DNA of 64,000 nt from JAAYDS01 sp012729155 (GTDB lineage Bacteria > Chloroflexota > Anaerolineae > UBA1429): contig DAIPBO010000009.1 of NCBI GenBank assembly GCA_036774405.1, positions 40,162-104,161 of the forward strand, given 5' to 3'. The translations under genes and the position numbers were made by a program. Positions 23,923-32,152 of the stretch are shown piece by piece. A model generated the notes under the pieces. That model was not told the DNA's origin and searched no databases. It saw nothing but the letters and a program-made list of their open reading frames with translations. Position 1 is the first letter of the stretch; each line of letters begins with the position of its first letter.

Positions 23923-25908
23923 ATGCCGCTGCCCAGCCAGCCCCTAGATGATCGCTCGTTTCAGGACCTGGTTGACGAGGCCAAGAAGCGCATCCCGCTC
24001 TATTGCCCCGAGTGGACTGATCACAATGTGAGTGACCCCGGGGTGACACTGATTGAGCTGTTTGCCTGGATGATGGACATGCTCCTATTTCGCCTCAATC
24101 AGGTGCCACGCAAGCACTATGTCAAGCTGCTCGAGTTGCTTGGCATCCAGCTTCAGCCACCAAGGGCCGCTATGGCACCGTTGGTATTCTATCTATCGAC
24201 GCCACAGGCACAACCGGTGCAGGTGGCTCGTGGCACCGCGGCGAGCACGAAGCGTTCAGGCGGTGAGGAGGCGATCGTCTTTACCACCGAGAAGGACCTT
24301 ACGATCCAGCCGGCCCAGCTAGAGCATCTAGTGGCACGCCGACGTCTCGGCGATCAGGGCATGGTATTCCAGGATATCGGCCTGCAAAGGCTCGAGCGCG
24401 ACTTTCGTCCGTTCTCTGCCACCGATCCGCATCAGGGCGAGGCACTCTACTTTGGTTTGGGCGGCGAGTTGCATCGACACGTGCTCGGGCTCGAGCTCGA
24501 CTGTGTGCGCGCAGGTGGGCTGAACATCATCCCAGAAAACCCACCTCTGGTGTGGCAGGCTTGGAGCGAGGGGGGCTGGAGCGATGTTGATGTGGAGCAG
24601 GATACCACCGGCGGCCTAAGCTGGACTGGGCAGGTGCGGATTCATCTGCCCCAGATGGCCCGCAGCGACGTCAACGGTGTTGAGGCGTACTGGGTGCGCT
24701 GCCAGGTGATCGCCGCAGAGCAGGGGCGGCGTGCCTATGCGACCTCGCCGATCATCCGCAATGTGCGGGCTCTGACCTGGGGTGCCACTGTCGATGCCAT
24801 GCATGCCACCGAGGTACAGGCCGAGCCGTTGGGGCGCAGTGATGGGTCGCCCGGGCAGGTGTTCAGTCTCGAACACGCGCCAGTTCTGCCGCGCATGAAA
24901 GAGGAGTGCGTCGTGATCTGGCAACCCGGGCTCGACAGCGGGGAGGAATGGCACGAGGTGGAGAGTTTCGCCGAGACCTCGGCCGAGGATCGGTGCTACA
25001 CACTCGACAGCGCCACCGGTGAAGTAACCTTTGGCCCTGCCATCCGCCAGCGCGATGGGTCGGTGCGTAGCTACGGGGCCATACCCCCGCGCGGCGCCGA
25101 GCTGCGCATGACGCGCTATCGCTATGGCGGTGGCACTCGTGGCAATGTCCGTGCAGGGGCGGTCACCGAGCTGCGCACTGCCATACCCTACGTCGCACGC
25201 GTGACGAATCGCCTGCCGGCCAGCGGCGGGTGGGACCCCGAGGATCTAGAGGCAGCGATGTTCCGTGCCCGCCATGAGTTGCGGACACGCTATCGGGCGG
25301 TAGCTCCTGACGATTTCGAGTTCTTGGTGCTGCAGGGCTTTCAGGGCCGCATCGCCCGTGCGCGCTGTCTGCAGGCAGCCCAGATGGGGCGTGGCGCACC
25401 CTCGCCAGGGCAGGTCTATGTGGTGGTCGTTCCCCAGCTGTCACCTGACGAGGCTCGGCGCTACATCCCCCCCTCGCGGCTCGCCCTGACGCCCGAGTTG
25501 CAGCAAGAGGTCACAGCTTTCCTGGATGAGCGCCGTCTCTTGACGACGCAGCTGGCCGTGCGTGAGGCGGGCTACAAGCGCATTGCTGTACAGGTGGCGG
25601 TCGTAGCCAGGCCAGGCACCGACGCCCACCGGTTAAGGACTGATGTGCACCAAGCGCTCGACCTTTTCCTGAATCCTCTCGTGGGGGGATTGGATGGCAC
25701 CGGCTGGCCCTTTGGGCGTGAGGTCTATCTGTCTGACCTGTACACGTGTATTCAGCAGGTCGACGGGTTGCTCAACGTACAGACACTGCAGATGGCCTGG
25801 CTTGATGAGACCGACCAGCCGCACCTGGGCGAGCGCAAAATCGACTTGTTGGCGCATGAGGTGGCGATCTCAGACATCCACGTCGTCACTGTTGAGGCGG
25901 GAGAGTGA
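23923..25908 (+). CDS. Baseplate J family wedge protein (Afp11-like)
   Basis: A 661-residue putative baseplate assembly protein (J/gp6-like). The N-terminus has the typical KKRIPLYCPEWTDHNVSDPG and LIELFAWMMDMLLFRLNQVP. A central region has a beta-rich segment, and the C-terminus has the gp6 fold with RHELRTRYRAVAPDDFEFL. It forms the ring that joins spike hub to sheath. ATG 23923 has GAGGAGT upstream. Afp has two large wedge genes (Afp11 and Afp12); here only this one is large. Confidence 0.9.
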   Translation: MPLPSQPLDDRSFQDLVDEAKKRIPLYCPEWTDHNVSDPGVTLIELFAWMMDMLLFRLNQVPRKHYVKLLELLGIQLQPPRAAMAPLVFYLSTPQAQPVQVARGTAASTKRSGGEEAIVFTTEKDLTIQPAQLEHLVARRRLGDQGMVFQDIGLQRLERDFRPFSATDPHQGEALYFGLGGELHRHVLGLELDCVRAGGLNIIPENPPLVWQAWSEGGWSDVDVEQDTTGGLSWTGQVRIHLPQMARSDVNGVEAYWVRCQVIAAEQGRRAYATSPIIRNVRALTWGATVDAMHATEVQAEPLGRSDGSPGQVFSLEHAPVLPRMKEECVVIWQPGLDSGEEWHEVESFAETSAEDRCYTLDSATGEVTFGPAIRQRDGSVRSYGAIPPRGAELRMTRYRYGGGTRGNVRAGAVTELRTAIPYVARVTNRLPASGGWDPEDLEAAMFRARHELRTRYRAVAPDDFEFLVLQGFQGRIARARCLQAAQMGRGAPSPGQVYVVVVPQLSPDEARRYIPPSRLALTPELQQEVTAFLDERRLLTTQLAVREAGYKRIAVQVAVVARPGTDAHRLRTDVHQALDLFLNPLVGGLDGTGWPFGREVYLSDLYTCIQQVDGLLNVQTLQMAWLDETDQPHLGERKIDLLAHEVAISDIHVVTVEAGE

Positions 25909-25911
25909 GCG

Positions 25912-26862
25912 ATGGCTGATGCCCTGGGCGCACGATTGATCATCCGTATGCCCGATGGCCCCGACGTAGTTTTTGCACTTGCTCAGCCGGTGGTGCGCAT
26001 CGGCCGTAACCCTGCGCCACAGAACGACCTGGTGCTACCACATAGCGCTGTGTCGCGCTATCACGCTCGCATCTACTGCGATCGCTTGCCCTATCGCGTG
26101 CAAGATGTGGGCAGCAGCAACGGCACCGCCCTGAACGACGCGCCGGTGGCCCCTAATGAGATGTGGCCCCTGACTGACGGCGATATCATTGGCATCGGGC
26201 CCTTTCGGCTGACCTATGTGGCACCCCGCGAGTCGGATCAGGCTTTGGCCATCGAGCCTCCTGTGGCGAGGGCTGAGGCAGAGATCGCCGCAGGTGGGCA
26301 GGCAATGCCCGGCACACCAGGTGGCGCAGAGCCGCCCATCCCCCCCTCTCAAGGGCAGCGTGTATTGTCAGAGCCGCCGCCATGGTTAGGCATGCCCACC
26401 GACGCCAGTCGGTGGTTGCAGCACCTGCCGCCACTCTACGCCGAGGAAGGATTCCTGGGGCGGTATCTCCTGCTGTTCGAAGATTTGCTGGGGCCAGCCG
26501 AACAGGCGATTGCGCATTTCGACCTGTTCCTTGACCCCGAGACCTGCCCCGATGATATGGTGCCGTTGTTGGCGCAGTGGCTTGGCGTTGAGGTTGCCGA
26601 GCGCTGGCCACTGGCCGTCAAGCGGCAGCTCGTAAAGCATGGCGCCTGGCTGCATCGAGCCCGTGGTACGCTGCCTGGCCTAAAGCGTCACCTCGAGATC
26701 TGCACGGGCGGTGCGGCCGAGATCAGCGAGAACGACGAGCGCCCTCACACCATCGTCGTTCGCATCGCTGCCCCTCAAGAGACGATCGATCGGCCGCTGC
26801 TCTCTGAGGTGATCCGCTATCACTGCCCTGCTCACGTGGGCTTTGCCTTACGGATAGACTGA
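25912..26862 (+). CDS. FHA domain fused to a baseplate tail-protein-I homologue
   Basis: A 316-residue protein. Residues 8-102 are a forkhead-associated (FHA) domain with RIGRNPAPQNDLVLPHSAVS, RYHARI and VGSSNGTALN, which keeps the Arg, Ser, His and Asn used for phospho-threonine binding. After a linker, residues 163-316 match phage tail protein I / gpI-like baseplate wedge proteins (LPPLYAEEGFLGRYL, VPLLAQWLGVE, ARGTLPGLKRHLEICTGG). FHA fusions to structural baseplate proteins are not part of Afp or PVC. The operon has a kinase with its own FHA next door. ATG 25912 begins four bases after the J gene. Confidence 0.87.
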   Translation: MADALGARLIIRMPDGPDVVFALAQPVVRIGRNPAPQNDLVLPHSAVSRYHARIYCDRLPYRVQDVGSSNGTALNDAPVAPNEMWPLTDGDIIGIGPFRLTYVAPRESDQALAIEPPVARAEAEIAAGGQAMPGTPGGAEPPIPPSQGQRVLSEPPPWLGMPTDASRWLQHLPPLYAEEGFLGRYLLLFEDLLGPAEQAIAHFDLFLDPETCPDDMVPLLAQWLGVEVAERWPLAVKRQLVKHGAWLHRARGTLPGLKRHLEICTGGAAEISENDERPHTIVVRIAAPQETIDRPLLSEVIRYHCPAHVGFALRID

Positions 26863-26893
26863 CGACGGCCCTGTGCCGAGAAAGGCGACTGAC

Positions 26894-29800
26894 ATGGAGA
26901 GACTCGTTGGCACGGTGCTCAATAGCTCCTATCGCGTTGACAAGCTGCTTGGCCAGGGGGGCATGGGCGCCGTCTTTCGCGCTCGAGACGTCGCACTGGA
27001 CAGAGACGTGGCCATCAAGCTGATGCATAGCCACATCTCGACGCAGCAAGGCTTTCGCGAGCGCTTTTTGCAGGAAGCACGGGCCATCGCCGCTCTGTCG
27101 CATCCTGGCATCGTGCCGATCCACGCCTTCAGTAGTGATCCCCAGCAGCTCTATATCGTGATGGCGTTCATCGAGGGGCAGAACCTAGCCGACTGGCTTC
27201 ATCTGCTCAATCAGCGCCAGCAGACGGCCTCGCTTTCCGAAACGCTGGGCATCGCCGAGATGGTGGCCGACGCTTTGGCCTATGCGCATCGTCGGGGCGT
27301 GTATCATCGCGACATCAAGCCCGGCAATATAATCCTTAGACCGCTGGAGGCGGGACAGGTCAACGAGGCGGGGCTGACCTTTCACCCCATCGTGACCGAC
27401 TTTGGCCTGGCCAAACTGGCTGAGGGCGGCGTGCAGTCGATGGCAGGGCTCTCGATGGGCACGCCGGCCTACATGGCGCCCGAGCAGTGTGAAGCCAGGC
27501 CCATCGACGGTCGCGCTGACCTCTACTCGCTGGGCATCGTGCTCTACGAGTTGGTCGCAGGGCGCGTGCCCTTTGCAGTCAGCACCCTCACCGAGGCGCT
27601 GAAGGCTCACACACAACAGACGCCGCCTCCACCACGTACACTGGCGCCCGATCTGCCCACGTCTGTCGAGAGGGTCATCCTCAAGGCACTGGCCAAGCGG
27701 CCCGAGGAGCGCTTTCAGAATGGCGCCGAGATGGCCGAAGCGCTGCGCCTGGCGCGGCAGGGTCTGTCGGCTGACCAGGGGGCCTCCACAGCAGCGCCCA
27801 CGCAGGCGGGCTATGCCAGCCTGGCAACGTTGATGTCACAGCAGACGCCACCGCCAGCGCCCAAAGAGGCGGCCTGGCCTACGCCGCCCTCTGATCTCGA
27901 AGCTGGTGCTCAGGTTATGGTGATGGCCCCCGATGGCACGAGTAGCGCGGTGGCCTTTGGGACGCGAAGCGCCCTCACCATCGGCCGTGACCCCGGCAAC
28001 AGCATCGCGCTGGACGATCCGCAAGTCTCGCGCCAGCACTGCCAGGTGAGCACCGACAACGGGCGGTTTTTTGTGACCGACCTCAATTCGACCAACGGTA
28101 CCTTTCTGGGCGACAACAAGCTGCTGCCGGGCGTGGCCGAGCCCTGGCGGCCAGGGCAGCCTGTACGCGTAGGGGGGCATTGGCTGCGTCTGCGGTTGGC
28201 CGAGGGCGGCTCACGACCGGTGGCTCAAGAGGCATTGTCTGCCGCTGTGGGCCCACGCCTGACCGCAAGGCCTGTCACCCTGACGCTCGAGCCTGAGCGC
28301 GTGATTGTAGAGCCTGGCAAGGCCGTGAACATGACGCTTCATGTGCTCAATCAGCAGCAGCAGGTCGATCATTTTGTCGCGGTGGTAGAGCAGCTGCCAC
28401 AGCAGTGGGTTACAGCCCCTGCCCAGCCATTGCGCCTTGCCCCCGGCGATGCCGGCATCTTGGCTCTGCGCCTAGCGCCGCCTCGTGACGCGACCAGCGT
28501 GAGTGGCGAGCATGTCTTTGATGTTCGCGTGGTATCACGGGCCGACCCGAGCATCAGCGCTCAGGCCACCGGCACTTGCCAGATCACGCCGTTTCGCGCC
28601 ATGAGCCTCGACCTGCAGCCCAGCACCTTTGTCAACGCGGGCACGGCGTTCCTCGGTGTAGCGAACCAAGGCAATAGCCTGGAGACCATAGAGTTGGCCG
28701 TGGTCGACCCAGCAGGGGTGTTGGCCACACCCCCTTCGAGCCAGCGCCTTGTGTTGCAGGCAGGGCAGCGCCAGCAGGTAGAACTGCCTCTTGTCGCCAA
28801 GCGGAGGCGCCCCTTGATCGGCAATCCGAGTACCAGCGCTTTTCAGGTGCAGGCGCGCGCCCAGGAGCAACAGCTCGCCGCGGTACAGGGCTCGTTCACG
28901 GTGAGACCGATCGTGCCCACGTGGGCCATCCCCATTCTCACGACGCTGGTGTTGCTGCTCTGCGCGGGGGTGGCGCTCGCCTACAACAACGCCCAAAAGG
29001 GCAGGACAGCCGAACGCACCGCCATCGCGATGGGCATCAACCAGGCGACGGTAACCGCTGAAGCGGTCATGGCCATCAATGCGACGCAAACGGCAGAAGC
29101 ATTGGCCGCAGTGGCGACGTCACAGGCTCAGGCAGAGGCTACTGCCAACATGCAGACGGCCACCGTTGTAGCGGCCAAGAGCACCGCAGACTGGCTCGCT
29201 GCCGATACCGATGGAGATGGGCTGACCAATGCACAAGAGCAGGCCTATGGCACAGACCCTCATAACATCGACACCGATGGGGATACCCTACCAGACGGCC
29301 ACGAAGTGGCGACCGGAACGAGCCCCGTCAATCGAGACACCGATGGCGATGGCCAGCAGGACAACGTTGACCCCAGCCCCGGCGAGCTGCCCACCGCCAC
29401 ACCCTCGCCCACCTCTACGGCCACGCCGACGCTGACGCCGAGCCCGTCGCCAACGCCAGAGCACGTTTTTGCAGCCGACCAGATCCGCTCGTTTGCAGTG
29501 GTAGCCACCGATGTTGGCACTGTGACGGGGGTCTGCATCAGGCACGATAATGCGGGGCCAGAACCCGATTGGTTCGTATCAGAGGTGCGCGTCGACGGTG
29601 GGGCAGGGTTTGTCTCGTTTACGTTCAATCGTTGGTTGGCCACTGACAAGGCCGATGGGATGATCGAGGCGTGTCGTGGCACCGCAACCAGTCTTCTCAT
29701 CGAAGGGCGTCTACCGCCGGCACGACCGGACTTGATTGAGGATAGCGCGTTCCATCTGCTTGCTCTGACGCCCACGCCCACGATCGATTTCGGCGTCATC

Positions 29801-29971
29801 CGCGAGTTCTACCAGGTGCAGCCCAGGCCCTTCTTGCCCATGCTGCCTCTCGGCAAGGCCTACACCATCGAGATTACGACGGGCAACGCCAACGGTGCGG
29901 GCACCAGCGCCAAGGTGTCGGCCAAGATAGCGGGAAGTAGCGGGCAGACCGACTGGATCGCTGTAGAGTAG
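26894..29971 (+). CDS. Membrane Ser/Thr protein kinase with FHA, TSP3-like and PLAT-like parts
   Basis: A 1025-residue Hanks-type kinase. The kinase domain has GQGGMGAVF, the ATP-binding Lys42, HRDIKPGN (His138, Asp140) and DFG at Asp169, all intact. An FHA domain follows at about 360-435 (TIGRDPGNSI...SRQHC...NSTNGTFLGD). Then come immunoglobulin-like strands, a membrane helix near 674-700, a low-complexity helix, Ca-binding thrombospondin type-3-like repeats (DTDGDGLTN, DTDGDTLPDG, DTDGDGQQD; about 772-830) and an outside C-terminus resembling PLAT/LH2. ATG 26894 is preferred; GTG 26873 is an alternative. As last gene of the eCIS operon it likely controls its firing or assembly. Confidence 0.88.
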   Translation: MERLVGTVLNSSYRVDKLLGQGGMGAVFRARDVALDRDVAIKLMHSHISTQQGFRERFLQEARAIAALSHPGIVPIHAFSSDPQQLYIVMAFIEGQNLADWLHLLNQRQQTASLSETLGIAEMVADALAYAHRRGVYHRDIKPGNIILRPLEAGQVNEAGLTFHPIVTDFGLAKLAEGGVQSMAGLSMGTPAYMAPEQCEARPIDGRADLYSLGIVLYELVAGRVPFAVSTLTEALKAHTQQTPPPPRTLAPDLPTSVERVILKALAKRPEERFQNGAEMAEALRLARQGLSADQGASTAAPTQAGYASLATLMSQQTPPPAPKEAAWPTPPSDLEAGAQVMVMAPDGTSSAVAFGTRSALTIGRDPGNSIALDDPQVSRQHCQVSTDNGRFFVTDLNSTNGTFLGDNKLLPGVAEPWRPGQPVRVGGHWLRLRLAEGGSRPVAQEALSAAVGPRLTARPVTLTLEPERVIVEPGKAVNMTLHVLNQQQQVDHFVAVVEQLPQQWVTAPAQPLRLAPGDAGILALRLAPPRDATSVSGEHVFDVRVVSRADPSISAQATGTCQITPFRAMSLDLQPSTFVNAGTAFLGVANQGNSLETIELAVVDPAGVLATPPSSQRLVLQAGQRQQVELPLVAKRRRPLIGNPSTSAFQVQARAQEQQLAAVQGSFTVRPIVPTWAIPILTTLVLLLCAGVALAYNNAQKGRTAERTAIAMGINQATVTAEAVMAINATQTAEALAAVATSQAQAEATANMQTATVVAAKSTADWLAADTDGDGLTNAQEQAYGTDPHNIDTDGDTLPDGHEVATGTSPVNRDTDGDGQQDNVDPSPGELPTATPSPTSTATPTLTPSPSPTPEHVFAADQIRSFAVVATDVGTVTGVCIRHDNAGPEPDWFVSEVRVDGGAGFVSFTFNRWLATDKADGMIEACRGTATSLLIEGRLPPARPDLIEDSAFHLLALTPTPTIDFGVIREFYQVQPRPFLPMLPLGKAYTIEITTGNANGAGTSAKVSAKIAGSSGQTDWIAVE

Positions 29972-29974
29972 GAG

Positions 29975-30009
29975 GCTCAGGCCATCGTCTCCGAGACGAT
30001 GGCCTGAGC
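29975..30009. terminator. Strong hairpin between convergent operons
   Basis: A perfect 16-bp stem (29975-29990 with 29994-30009) with a 3-base loop. No T-run on either side, but the position between convergent stops suggests a transcription end. Confidence 0.65.
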
Positions 30010-30015
30010 GCCAGT

Positions 30016-30468
30016 TCAGCGGGAGAGGGCCAGCCGCTCGGCTTCGCGGGCGACCTGACGTAGCGGCACACCATGGGCCTCTGCCACGCTGGCGCAGTCA
30101 TCGTACTCGGCCTTGGCGGCCACCACACGCCCCTTGATCAGTTTAAGCTTGCAGTGCACTTCGCCCCAGGGTGTTGAGACGGTGACGGTTTGCCGCTGAC
30201 AGACGATGCGCTGCCACGTCTGCCAGCGCACACCCAACGTCGACGTATGCAGCAAGAGGCGGTCGCGCAGGCTTGCTGCATCTTCTGGGCGGGCCAGCAC
30301 GCTGAACACCACGGCTGGACGGCTCTTTTTCATCACGATGGGCGTGTGCCAGGCATCAAGCGCTCCCTCGCGCAGCATCGCCTCCAGCACATGCCCCAGT
30401 TCTTCGCCGGTCATATCGTCGATGTTGCAGGTCAGCAGAACGACATCCTCACATTGCGGCGTAGACAT
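30016..30468 (-). CDS. larC2: LarC C-terminal (LarC2) nickel insertion protein, stand-alone
   Basis: A 150-residue protein that matches only the C-terminal half of LarC (DUF111), the CTP-dependent cyclometallase that inserts nickel in the nickel-pincer nucleotide cofactor. Motifs include LLTCNIDDMTGEELGHVLEA, the KKSRPAVVFSVLA segment and the PYGEV-like TPWGEVHCKLKLIKG. In most genomes LarC is one chain, or two halves joined by a programmed frameshift. The LarC1 half is not found upstream; the gene before it is larB, four bases away. So this is either the remaining piece of a full gene or a separated subunit. Confidence 0.82.
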   Translation of the reverse strand: MSTPQCEDVVLLTCNIDDMTGEELGHVLEAMLREGALDAWHTPIVMKKSRPAVVFSVLARPEDAASLRDRLLLHTSTLGVRWQTWQRIVCQRQTVTVSTPWGEVHCKLKLIKGRVVAAKAEYDDCASVAEAHGVPLRQVAREAERLALSR

Positions 30469-30472
30469 GGAG

Positions 30473-31201
30473 CTATTCCTTTACGGTGGCCTTGCGACAT
30501 CTGGCGGCGCGGTTGGCCACCAGCGCCGCCGTCACCCCGGCCCCCACGCCGTTGTCGATATTGACCACAGCCAGGCCTGGCGCGCAGGTCTGCAGCATGG
30601 TCAACAGAGCAGCCTCGCCCTGGCCGCCCATGCCATAGCCGACGGCCGTGGGCAGGCCGATCACAGGGATGTCGACCAGTCCAGAGACTACTGACGGCAG
30701 CGCGCCGTCCATGCCTGCCGCCACGATGATCACATCTACGTCATGCTGGTTCAACAGGGCTTCGAGCGGCCCAAAGAGGCGGTGCAGCCCTGCAACGCCC
30801 ACGTCGTAAAAAGGGTACACTTCACAGCCCATCTCTTGACACACGATGGCGGCCTCTTCGGCCCGTGGCTGATCGGATGTGCCCGCGGTGAGCAGGCCTA
30901 CCCGCCCGCCTGTGGCAGGCACCCGATGACCGCCGCGGATGATGGCCGTACGCGAAGCGTCGTACCACTCATAGGCCGCGTCGCCGAACTCGGCATCGAG
31001 CGCTGTCTGCAGCTCGGGAGACACTCGGCTGAGTATGGCGCGACCGGTGTGCTGTAAGAACTGGCGTGCAATCTCGATGCATTGCGGAACGGTCTTGTTC
31101 GCCGTCCAGACGATCTCTGGCGCGCCCTTGCGGTGCTCGCGGAGCAGATCGAGTTCGGCGAAAGGGACGCGGTTCAGGTTCATCGATTCAGACATCGGCA
31201 T
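30473..31201 (-). CDS. larB: LarB, nickel-pincer cofactor carboxylase
   Basis: A 242-residue LarB, which carboxylates the pyridinium ring of nicotinic acid adenine dinucleotide in the first step of nickel-pincer cofactor synthesis. The C-terminal 150 residues are PurE/AIR-carboxylase-like with TAGTSDQPRAEEAAIV, DVGVAGLHRL and VVAAGMDGALPSVVSGL. The N-terminal part is about 15 residues shorter than common LarB proteins. The ATG 31201 overlaps the end of larE by 14 bases (ATG 31195 would overlap by 8). Confidence 0.9.
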   Translation of the reverse strand: MPMSESMNLNRVPFAELDLLREHRKGAPEIVWTANKTVPQCIEIARQFLQHTGRAILSRVSPELQTALDAEFGDAAYEWYDASRTAIIRGGHRVPATGGRVGLLTAGTSDQPRAEEAAIVCQEMGCEVYPFYDVGVAGLHRLFGPLEALLNQHDVDVIIVAAGMDGALPSVVSGLVDIPVIGLPTAVGYGMGGQGEAALLTMLQTCAPGLAVVNIDNGVGAGVTAALVANRAARCRKATVKE

Positions 31202-31997
31202 TCATGCTCCCCATTCGATAGCCTTCCAGGTCTAGGCTGATATAACGGTATCCCAGCGCCTGCAGTGCCGTCACCACCTCTTGACGTAGCGGTTCTGAGG
31301 CCGCGGCGACGATGCGCTCTGCCGGAAGCTCGATGCGCGCTAGCGGAAAGTGATCGCGCACGCGCAGGTGCTGCTCGCCGAGCAACGTTTGCAGGGCGGC
31401 CTCAGCGCGCTCGATGCGGCCGAGCGCTTCGGGCTCGAGCGCAGTGCCCGTGGGCACCCGCGTCGCTAGACACGAAGCGGCGGGGTGATTCCACGTTGGC
31501 AAACCACGACGCCGCGAAAGCTCGCGGATCTCGGCCTTGGTGAGTCCTGCCTCGGCCAGTGGCGCCCGCACGCCCAACTCGCGTGCGGCCCGCGAACCCG
31601 GACGATAGTCGTTGATGTCATCGGCGTTCTCACCGTGGATGAGCACAGCGCCCGGCAACACCCGCTCTGCGTGCGCCTGGAGCGCCTCAAAACGCGCTCG
31701 CTTGCAGTGATAGCAGCGCATCGGCCCGTTTGCGCGCACGCCCTCGATTATGAGCTCGTCGAACGGCACTACCACCAGCCTGGCCTTGAGCCGCGAGGCC
31801 ACCTGCTCAGCTGTAGCATACTCGTGACGCGGCAGCAGGGGCGAATCGGCCGTTAGGGCGACGACACGATCACTACCGAGCGCCTCGACAGAGAGAGCCA
31901 ACAGCAGGCTGCTGTCGACGCCGCCTGAAAAGGCCACCGCGACTCGGCCCATCGACGCGAGAGCGCTCAGCAGCGCCTGCTCTTTCTGCTCTAGCAT
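31188..31997 (-). CDS. larE: LarE, ATP-dependent sacrificial sulfur transferase
   Basis: A 269-residue LarE that adds sulfur to the carboxylated pyridinium ring. The PP-loop SGGVDSS is at residues 24-30. The sacrificial cysteine lies at position 176 in PAASCLATR, the same number as in Lactobacillus LarE, so the sacrificial mode is likely. A second CYHCK motif is at 95-99. AGAGGA lies seven bases before ATG 31997. It is the first gene of larE-larB-larC2, all overlapping or near-contiguous. No lactate racemase (larA) is in the window; other LarA-like enzymes may use the cofactor. Confidence 0.92.
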   Translation of the reverse strand: MLEQKEQALLSALASMGRVAVAFSGGVDSSLLLALSVEALGSDRVVALTADSPLLPRHEYATAEQVASRLKARLVVVPFDELIIEGVRANGPMRCYHCKRARFEALQAHAERVLPGAVLIHGENADDINDYRPGSRAARELGVRAPLAEAGLTKAEIRELSRRRGLPTWNHPAASCLATRVPTGTALEPEALGRIERAEAALQTLLGEQHLRVRDHFPLARIELPAERIVAAASEPLRQEVVTALQALGYRYISLDLEGYRMGSMNADV

Positions 31998-32033
31998 AGA
32001 TCATCCTCTCAAATCTCGAGTCATTCAGTCCAG

Positions 32034-32062
32034 ATTATAGATCAGGTGAGATGTTGGGTCAA
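32034..32062 (-). promoter_or_regulatory. Promoter of the lar operon
   Basis: On the minus strand TTGACC (32062-32057), 17 bases, TATAAT (32039-32034), about 37 bases before larE. Confidence 0.7.
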
Positions 32063-32097
32063 CGTGAGCCTGATGTCTATCAACCTTGCTCTGCGGT

Positions 32098-32127
32098 TTG
32101 AGCCGCGGCTATGGGGCGTGTTACACT
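32098..32127 (+). promoter_or_regulatory. Possible promoter for the phosphoesterase gene
   Basis: TTGAGC (32098-32103), 18 bases, TACACT (32122-32127), divergent from the lar promoter. Moderate match only. Confidence 0.4.
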
Positions 32128-32152
32128 GTGATATCGATAGGAGTGTAATCCG

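Noticed and set aside
10910..26862. A prophage or T6SS instead of an eCIS
   Set aside because: No capsid, portal, terminase, integrase or lysis genes, and no TssB/TssC split sheath, ClpV or TssJLM. The AAA+ ATPase, DUF4157, DUF4255 and LysM set is typical of eCIS.
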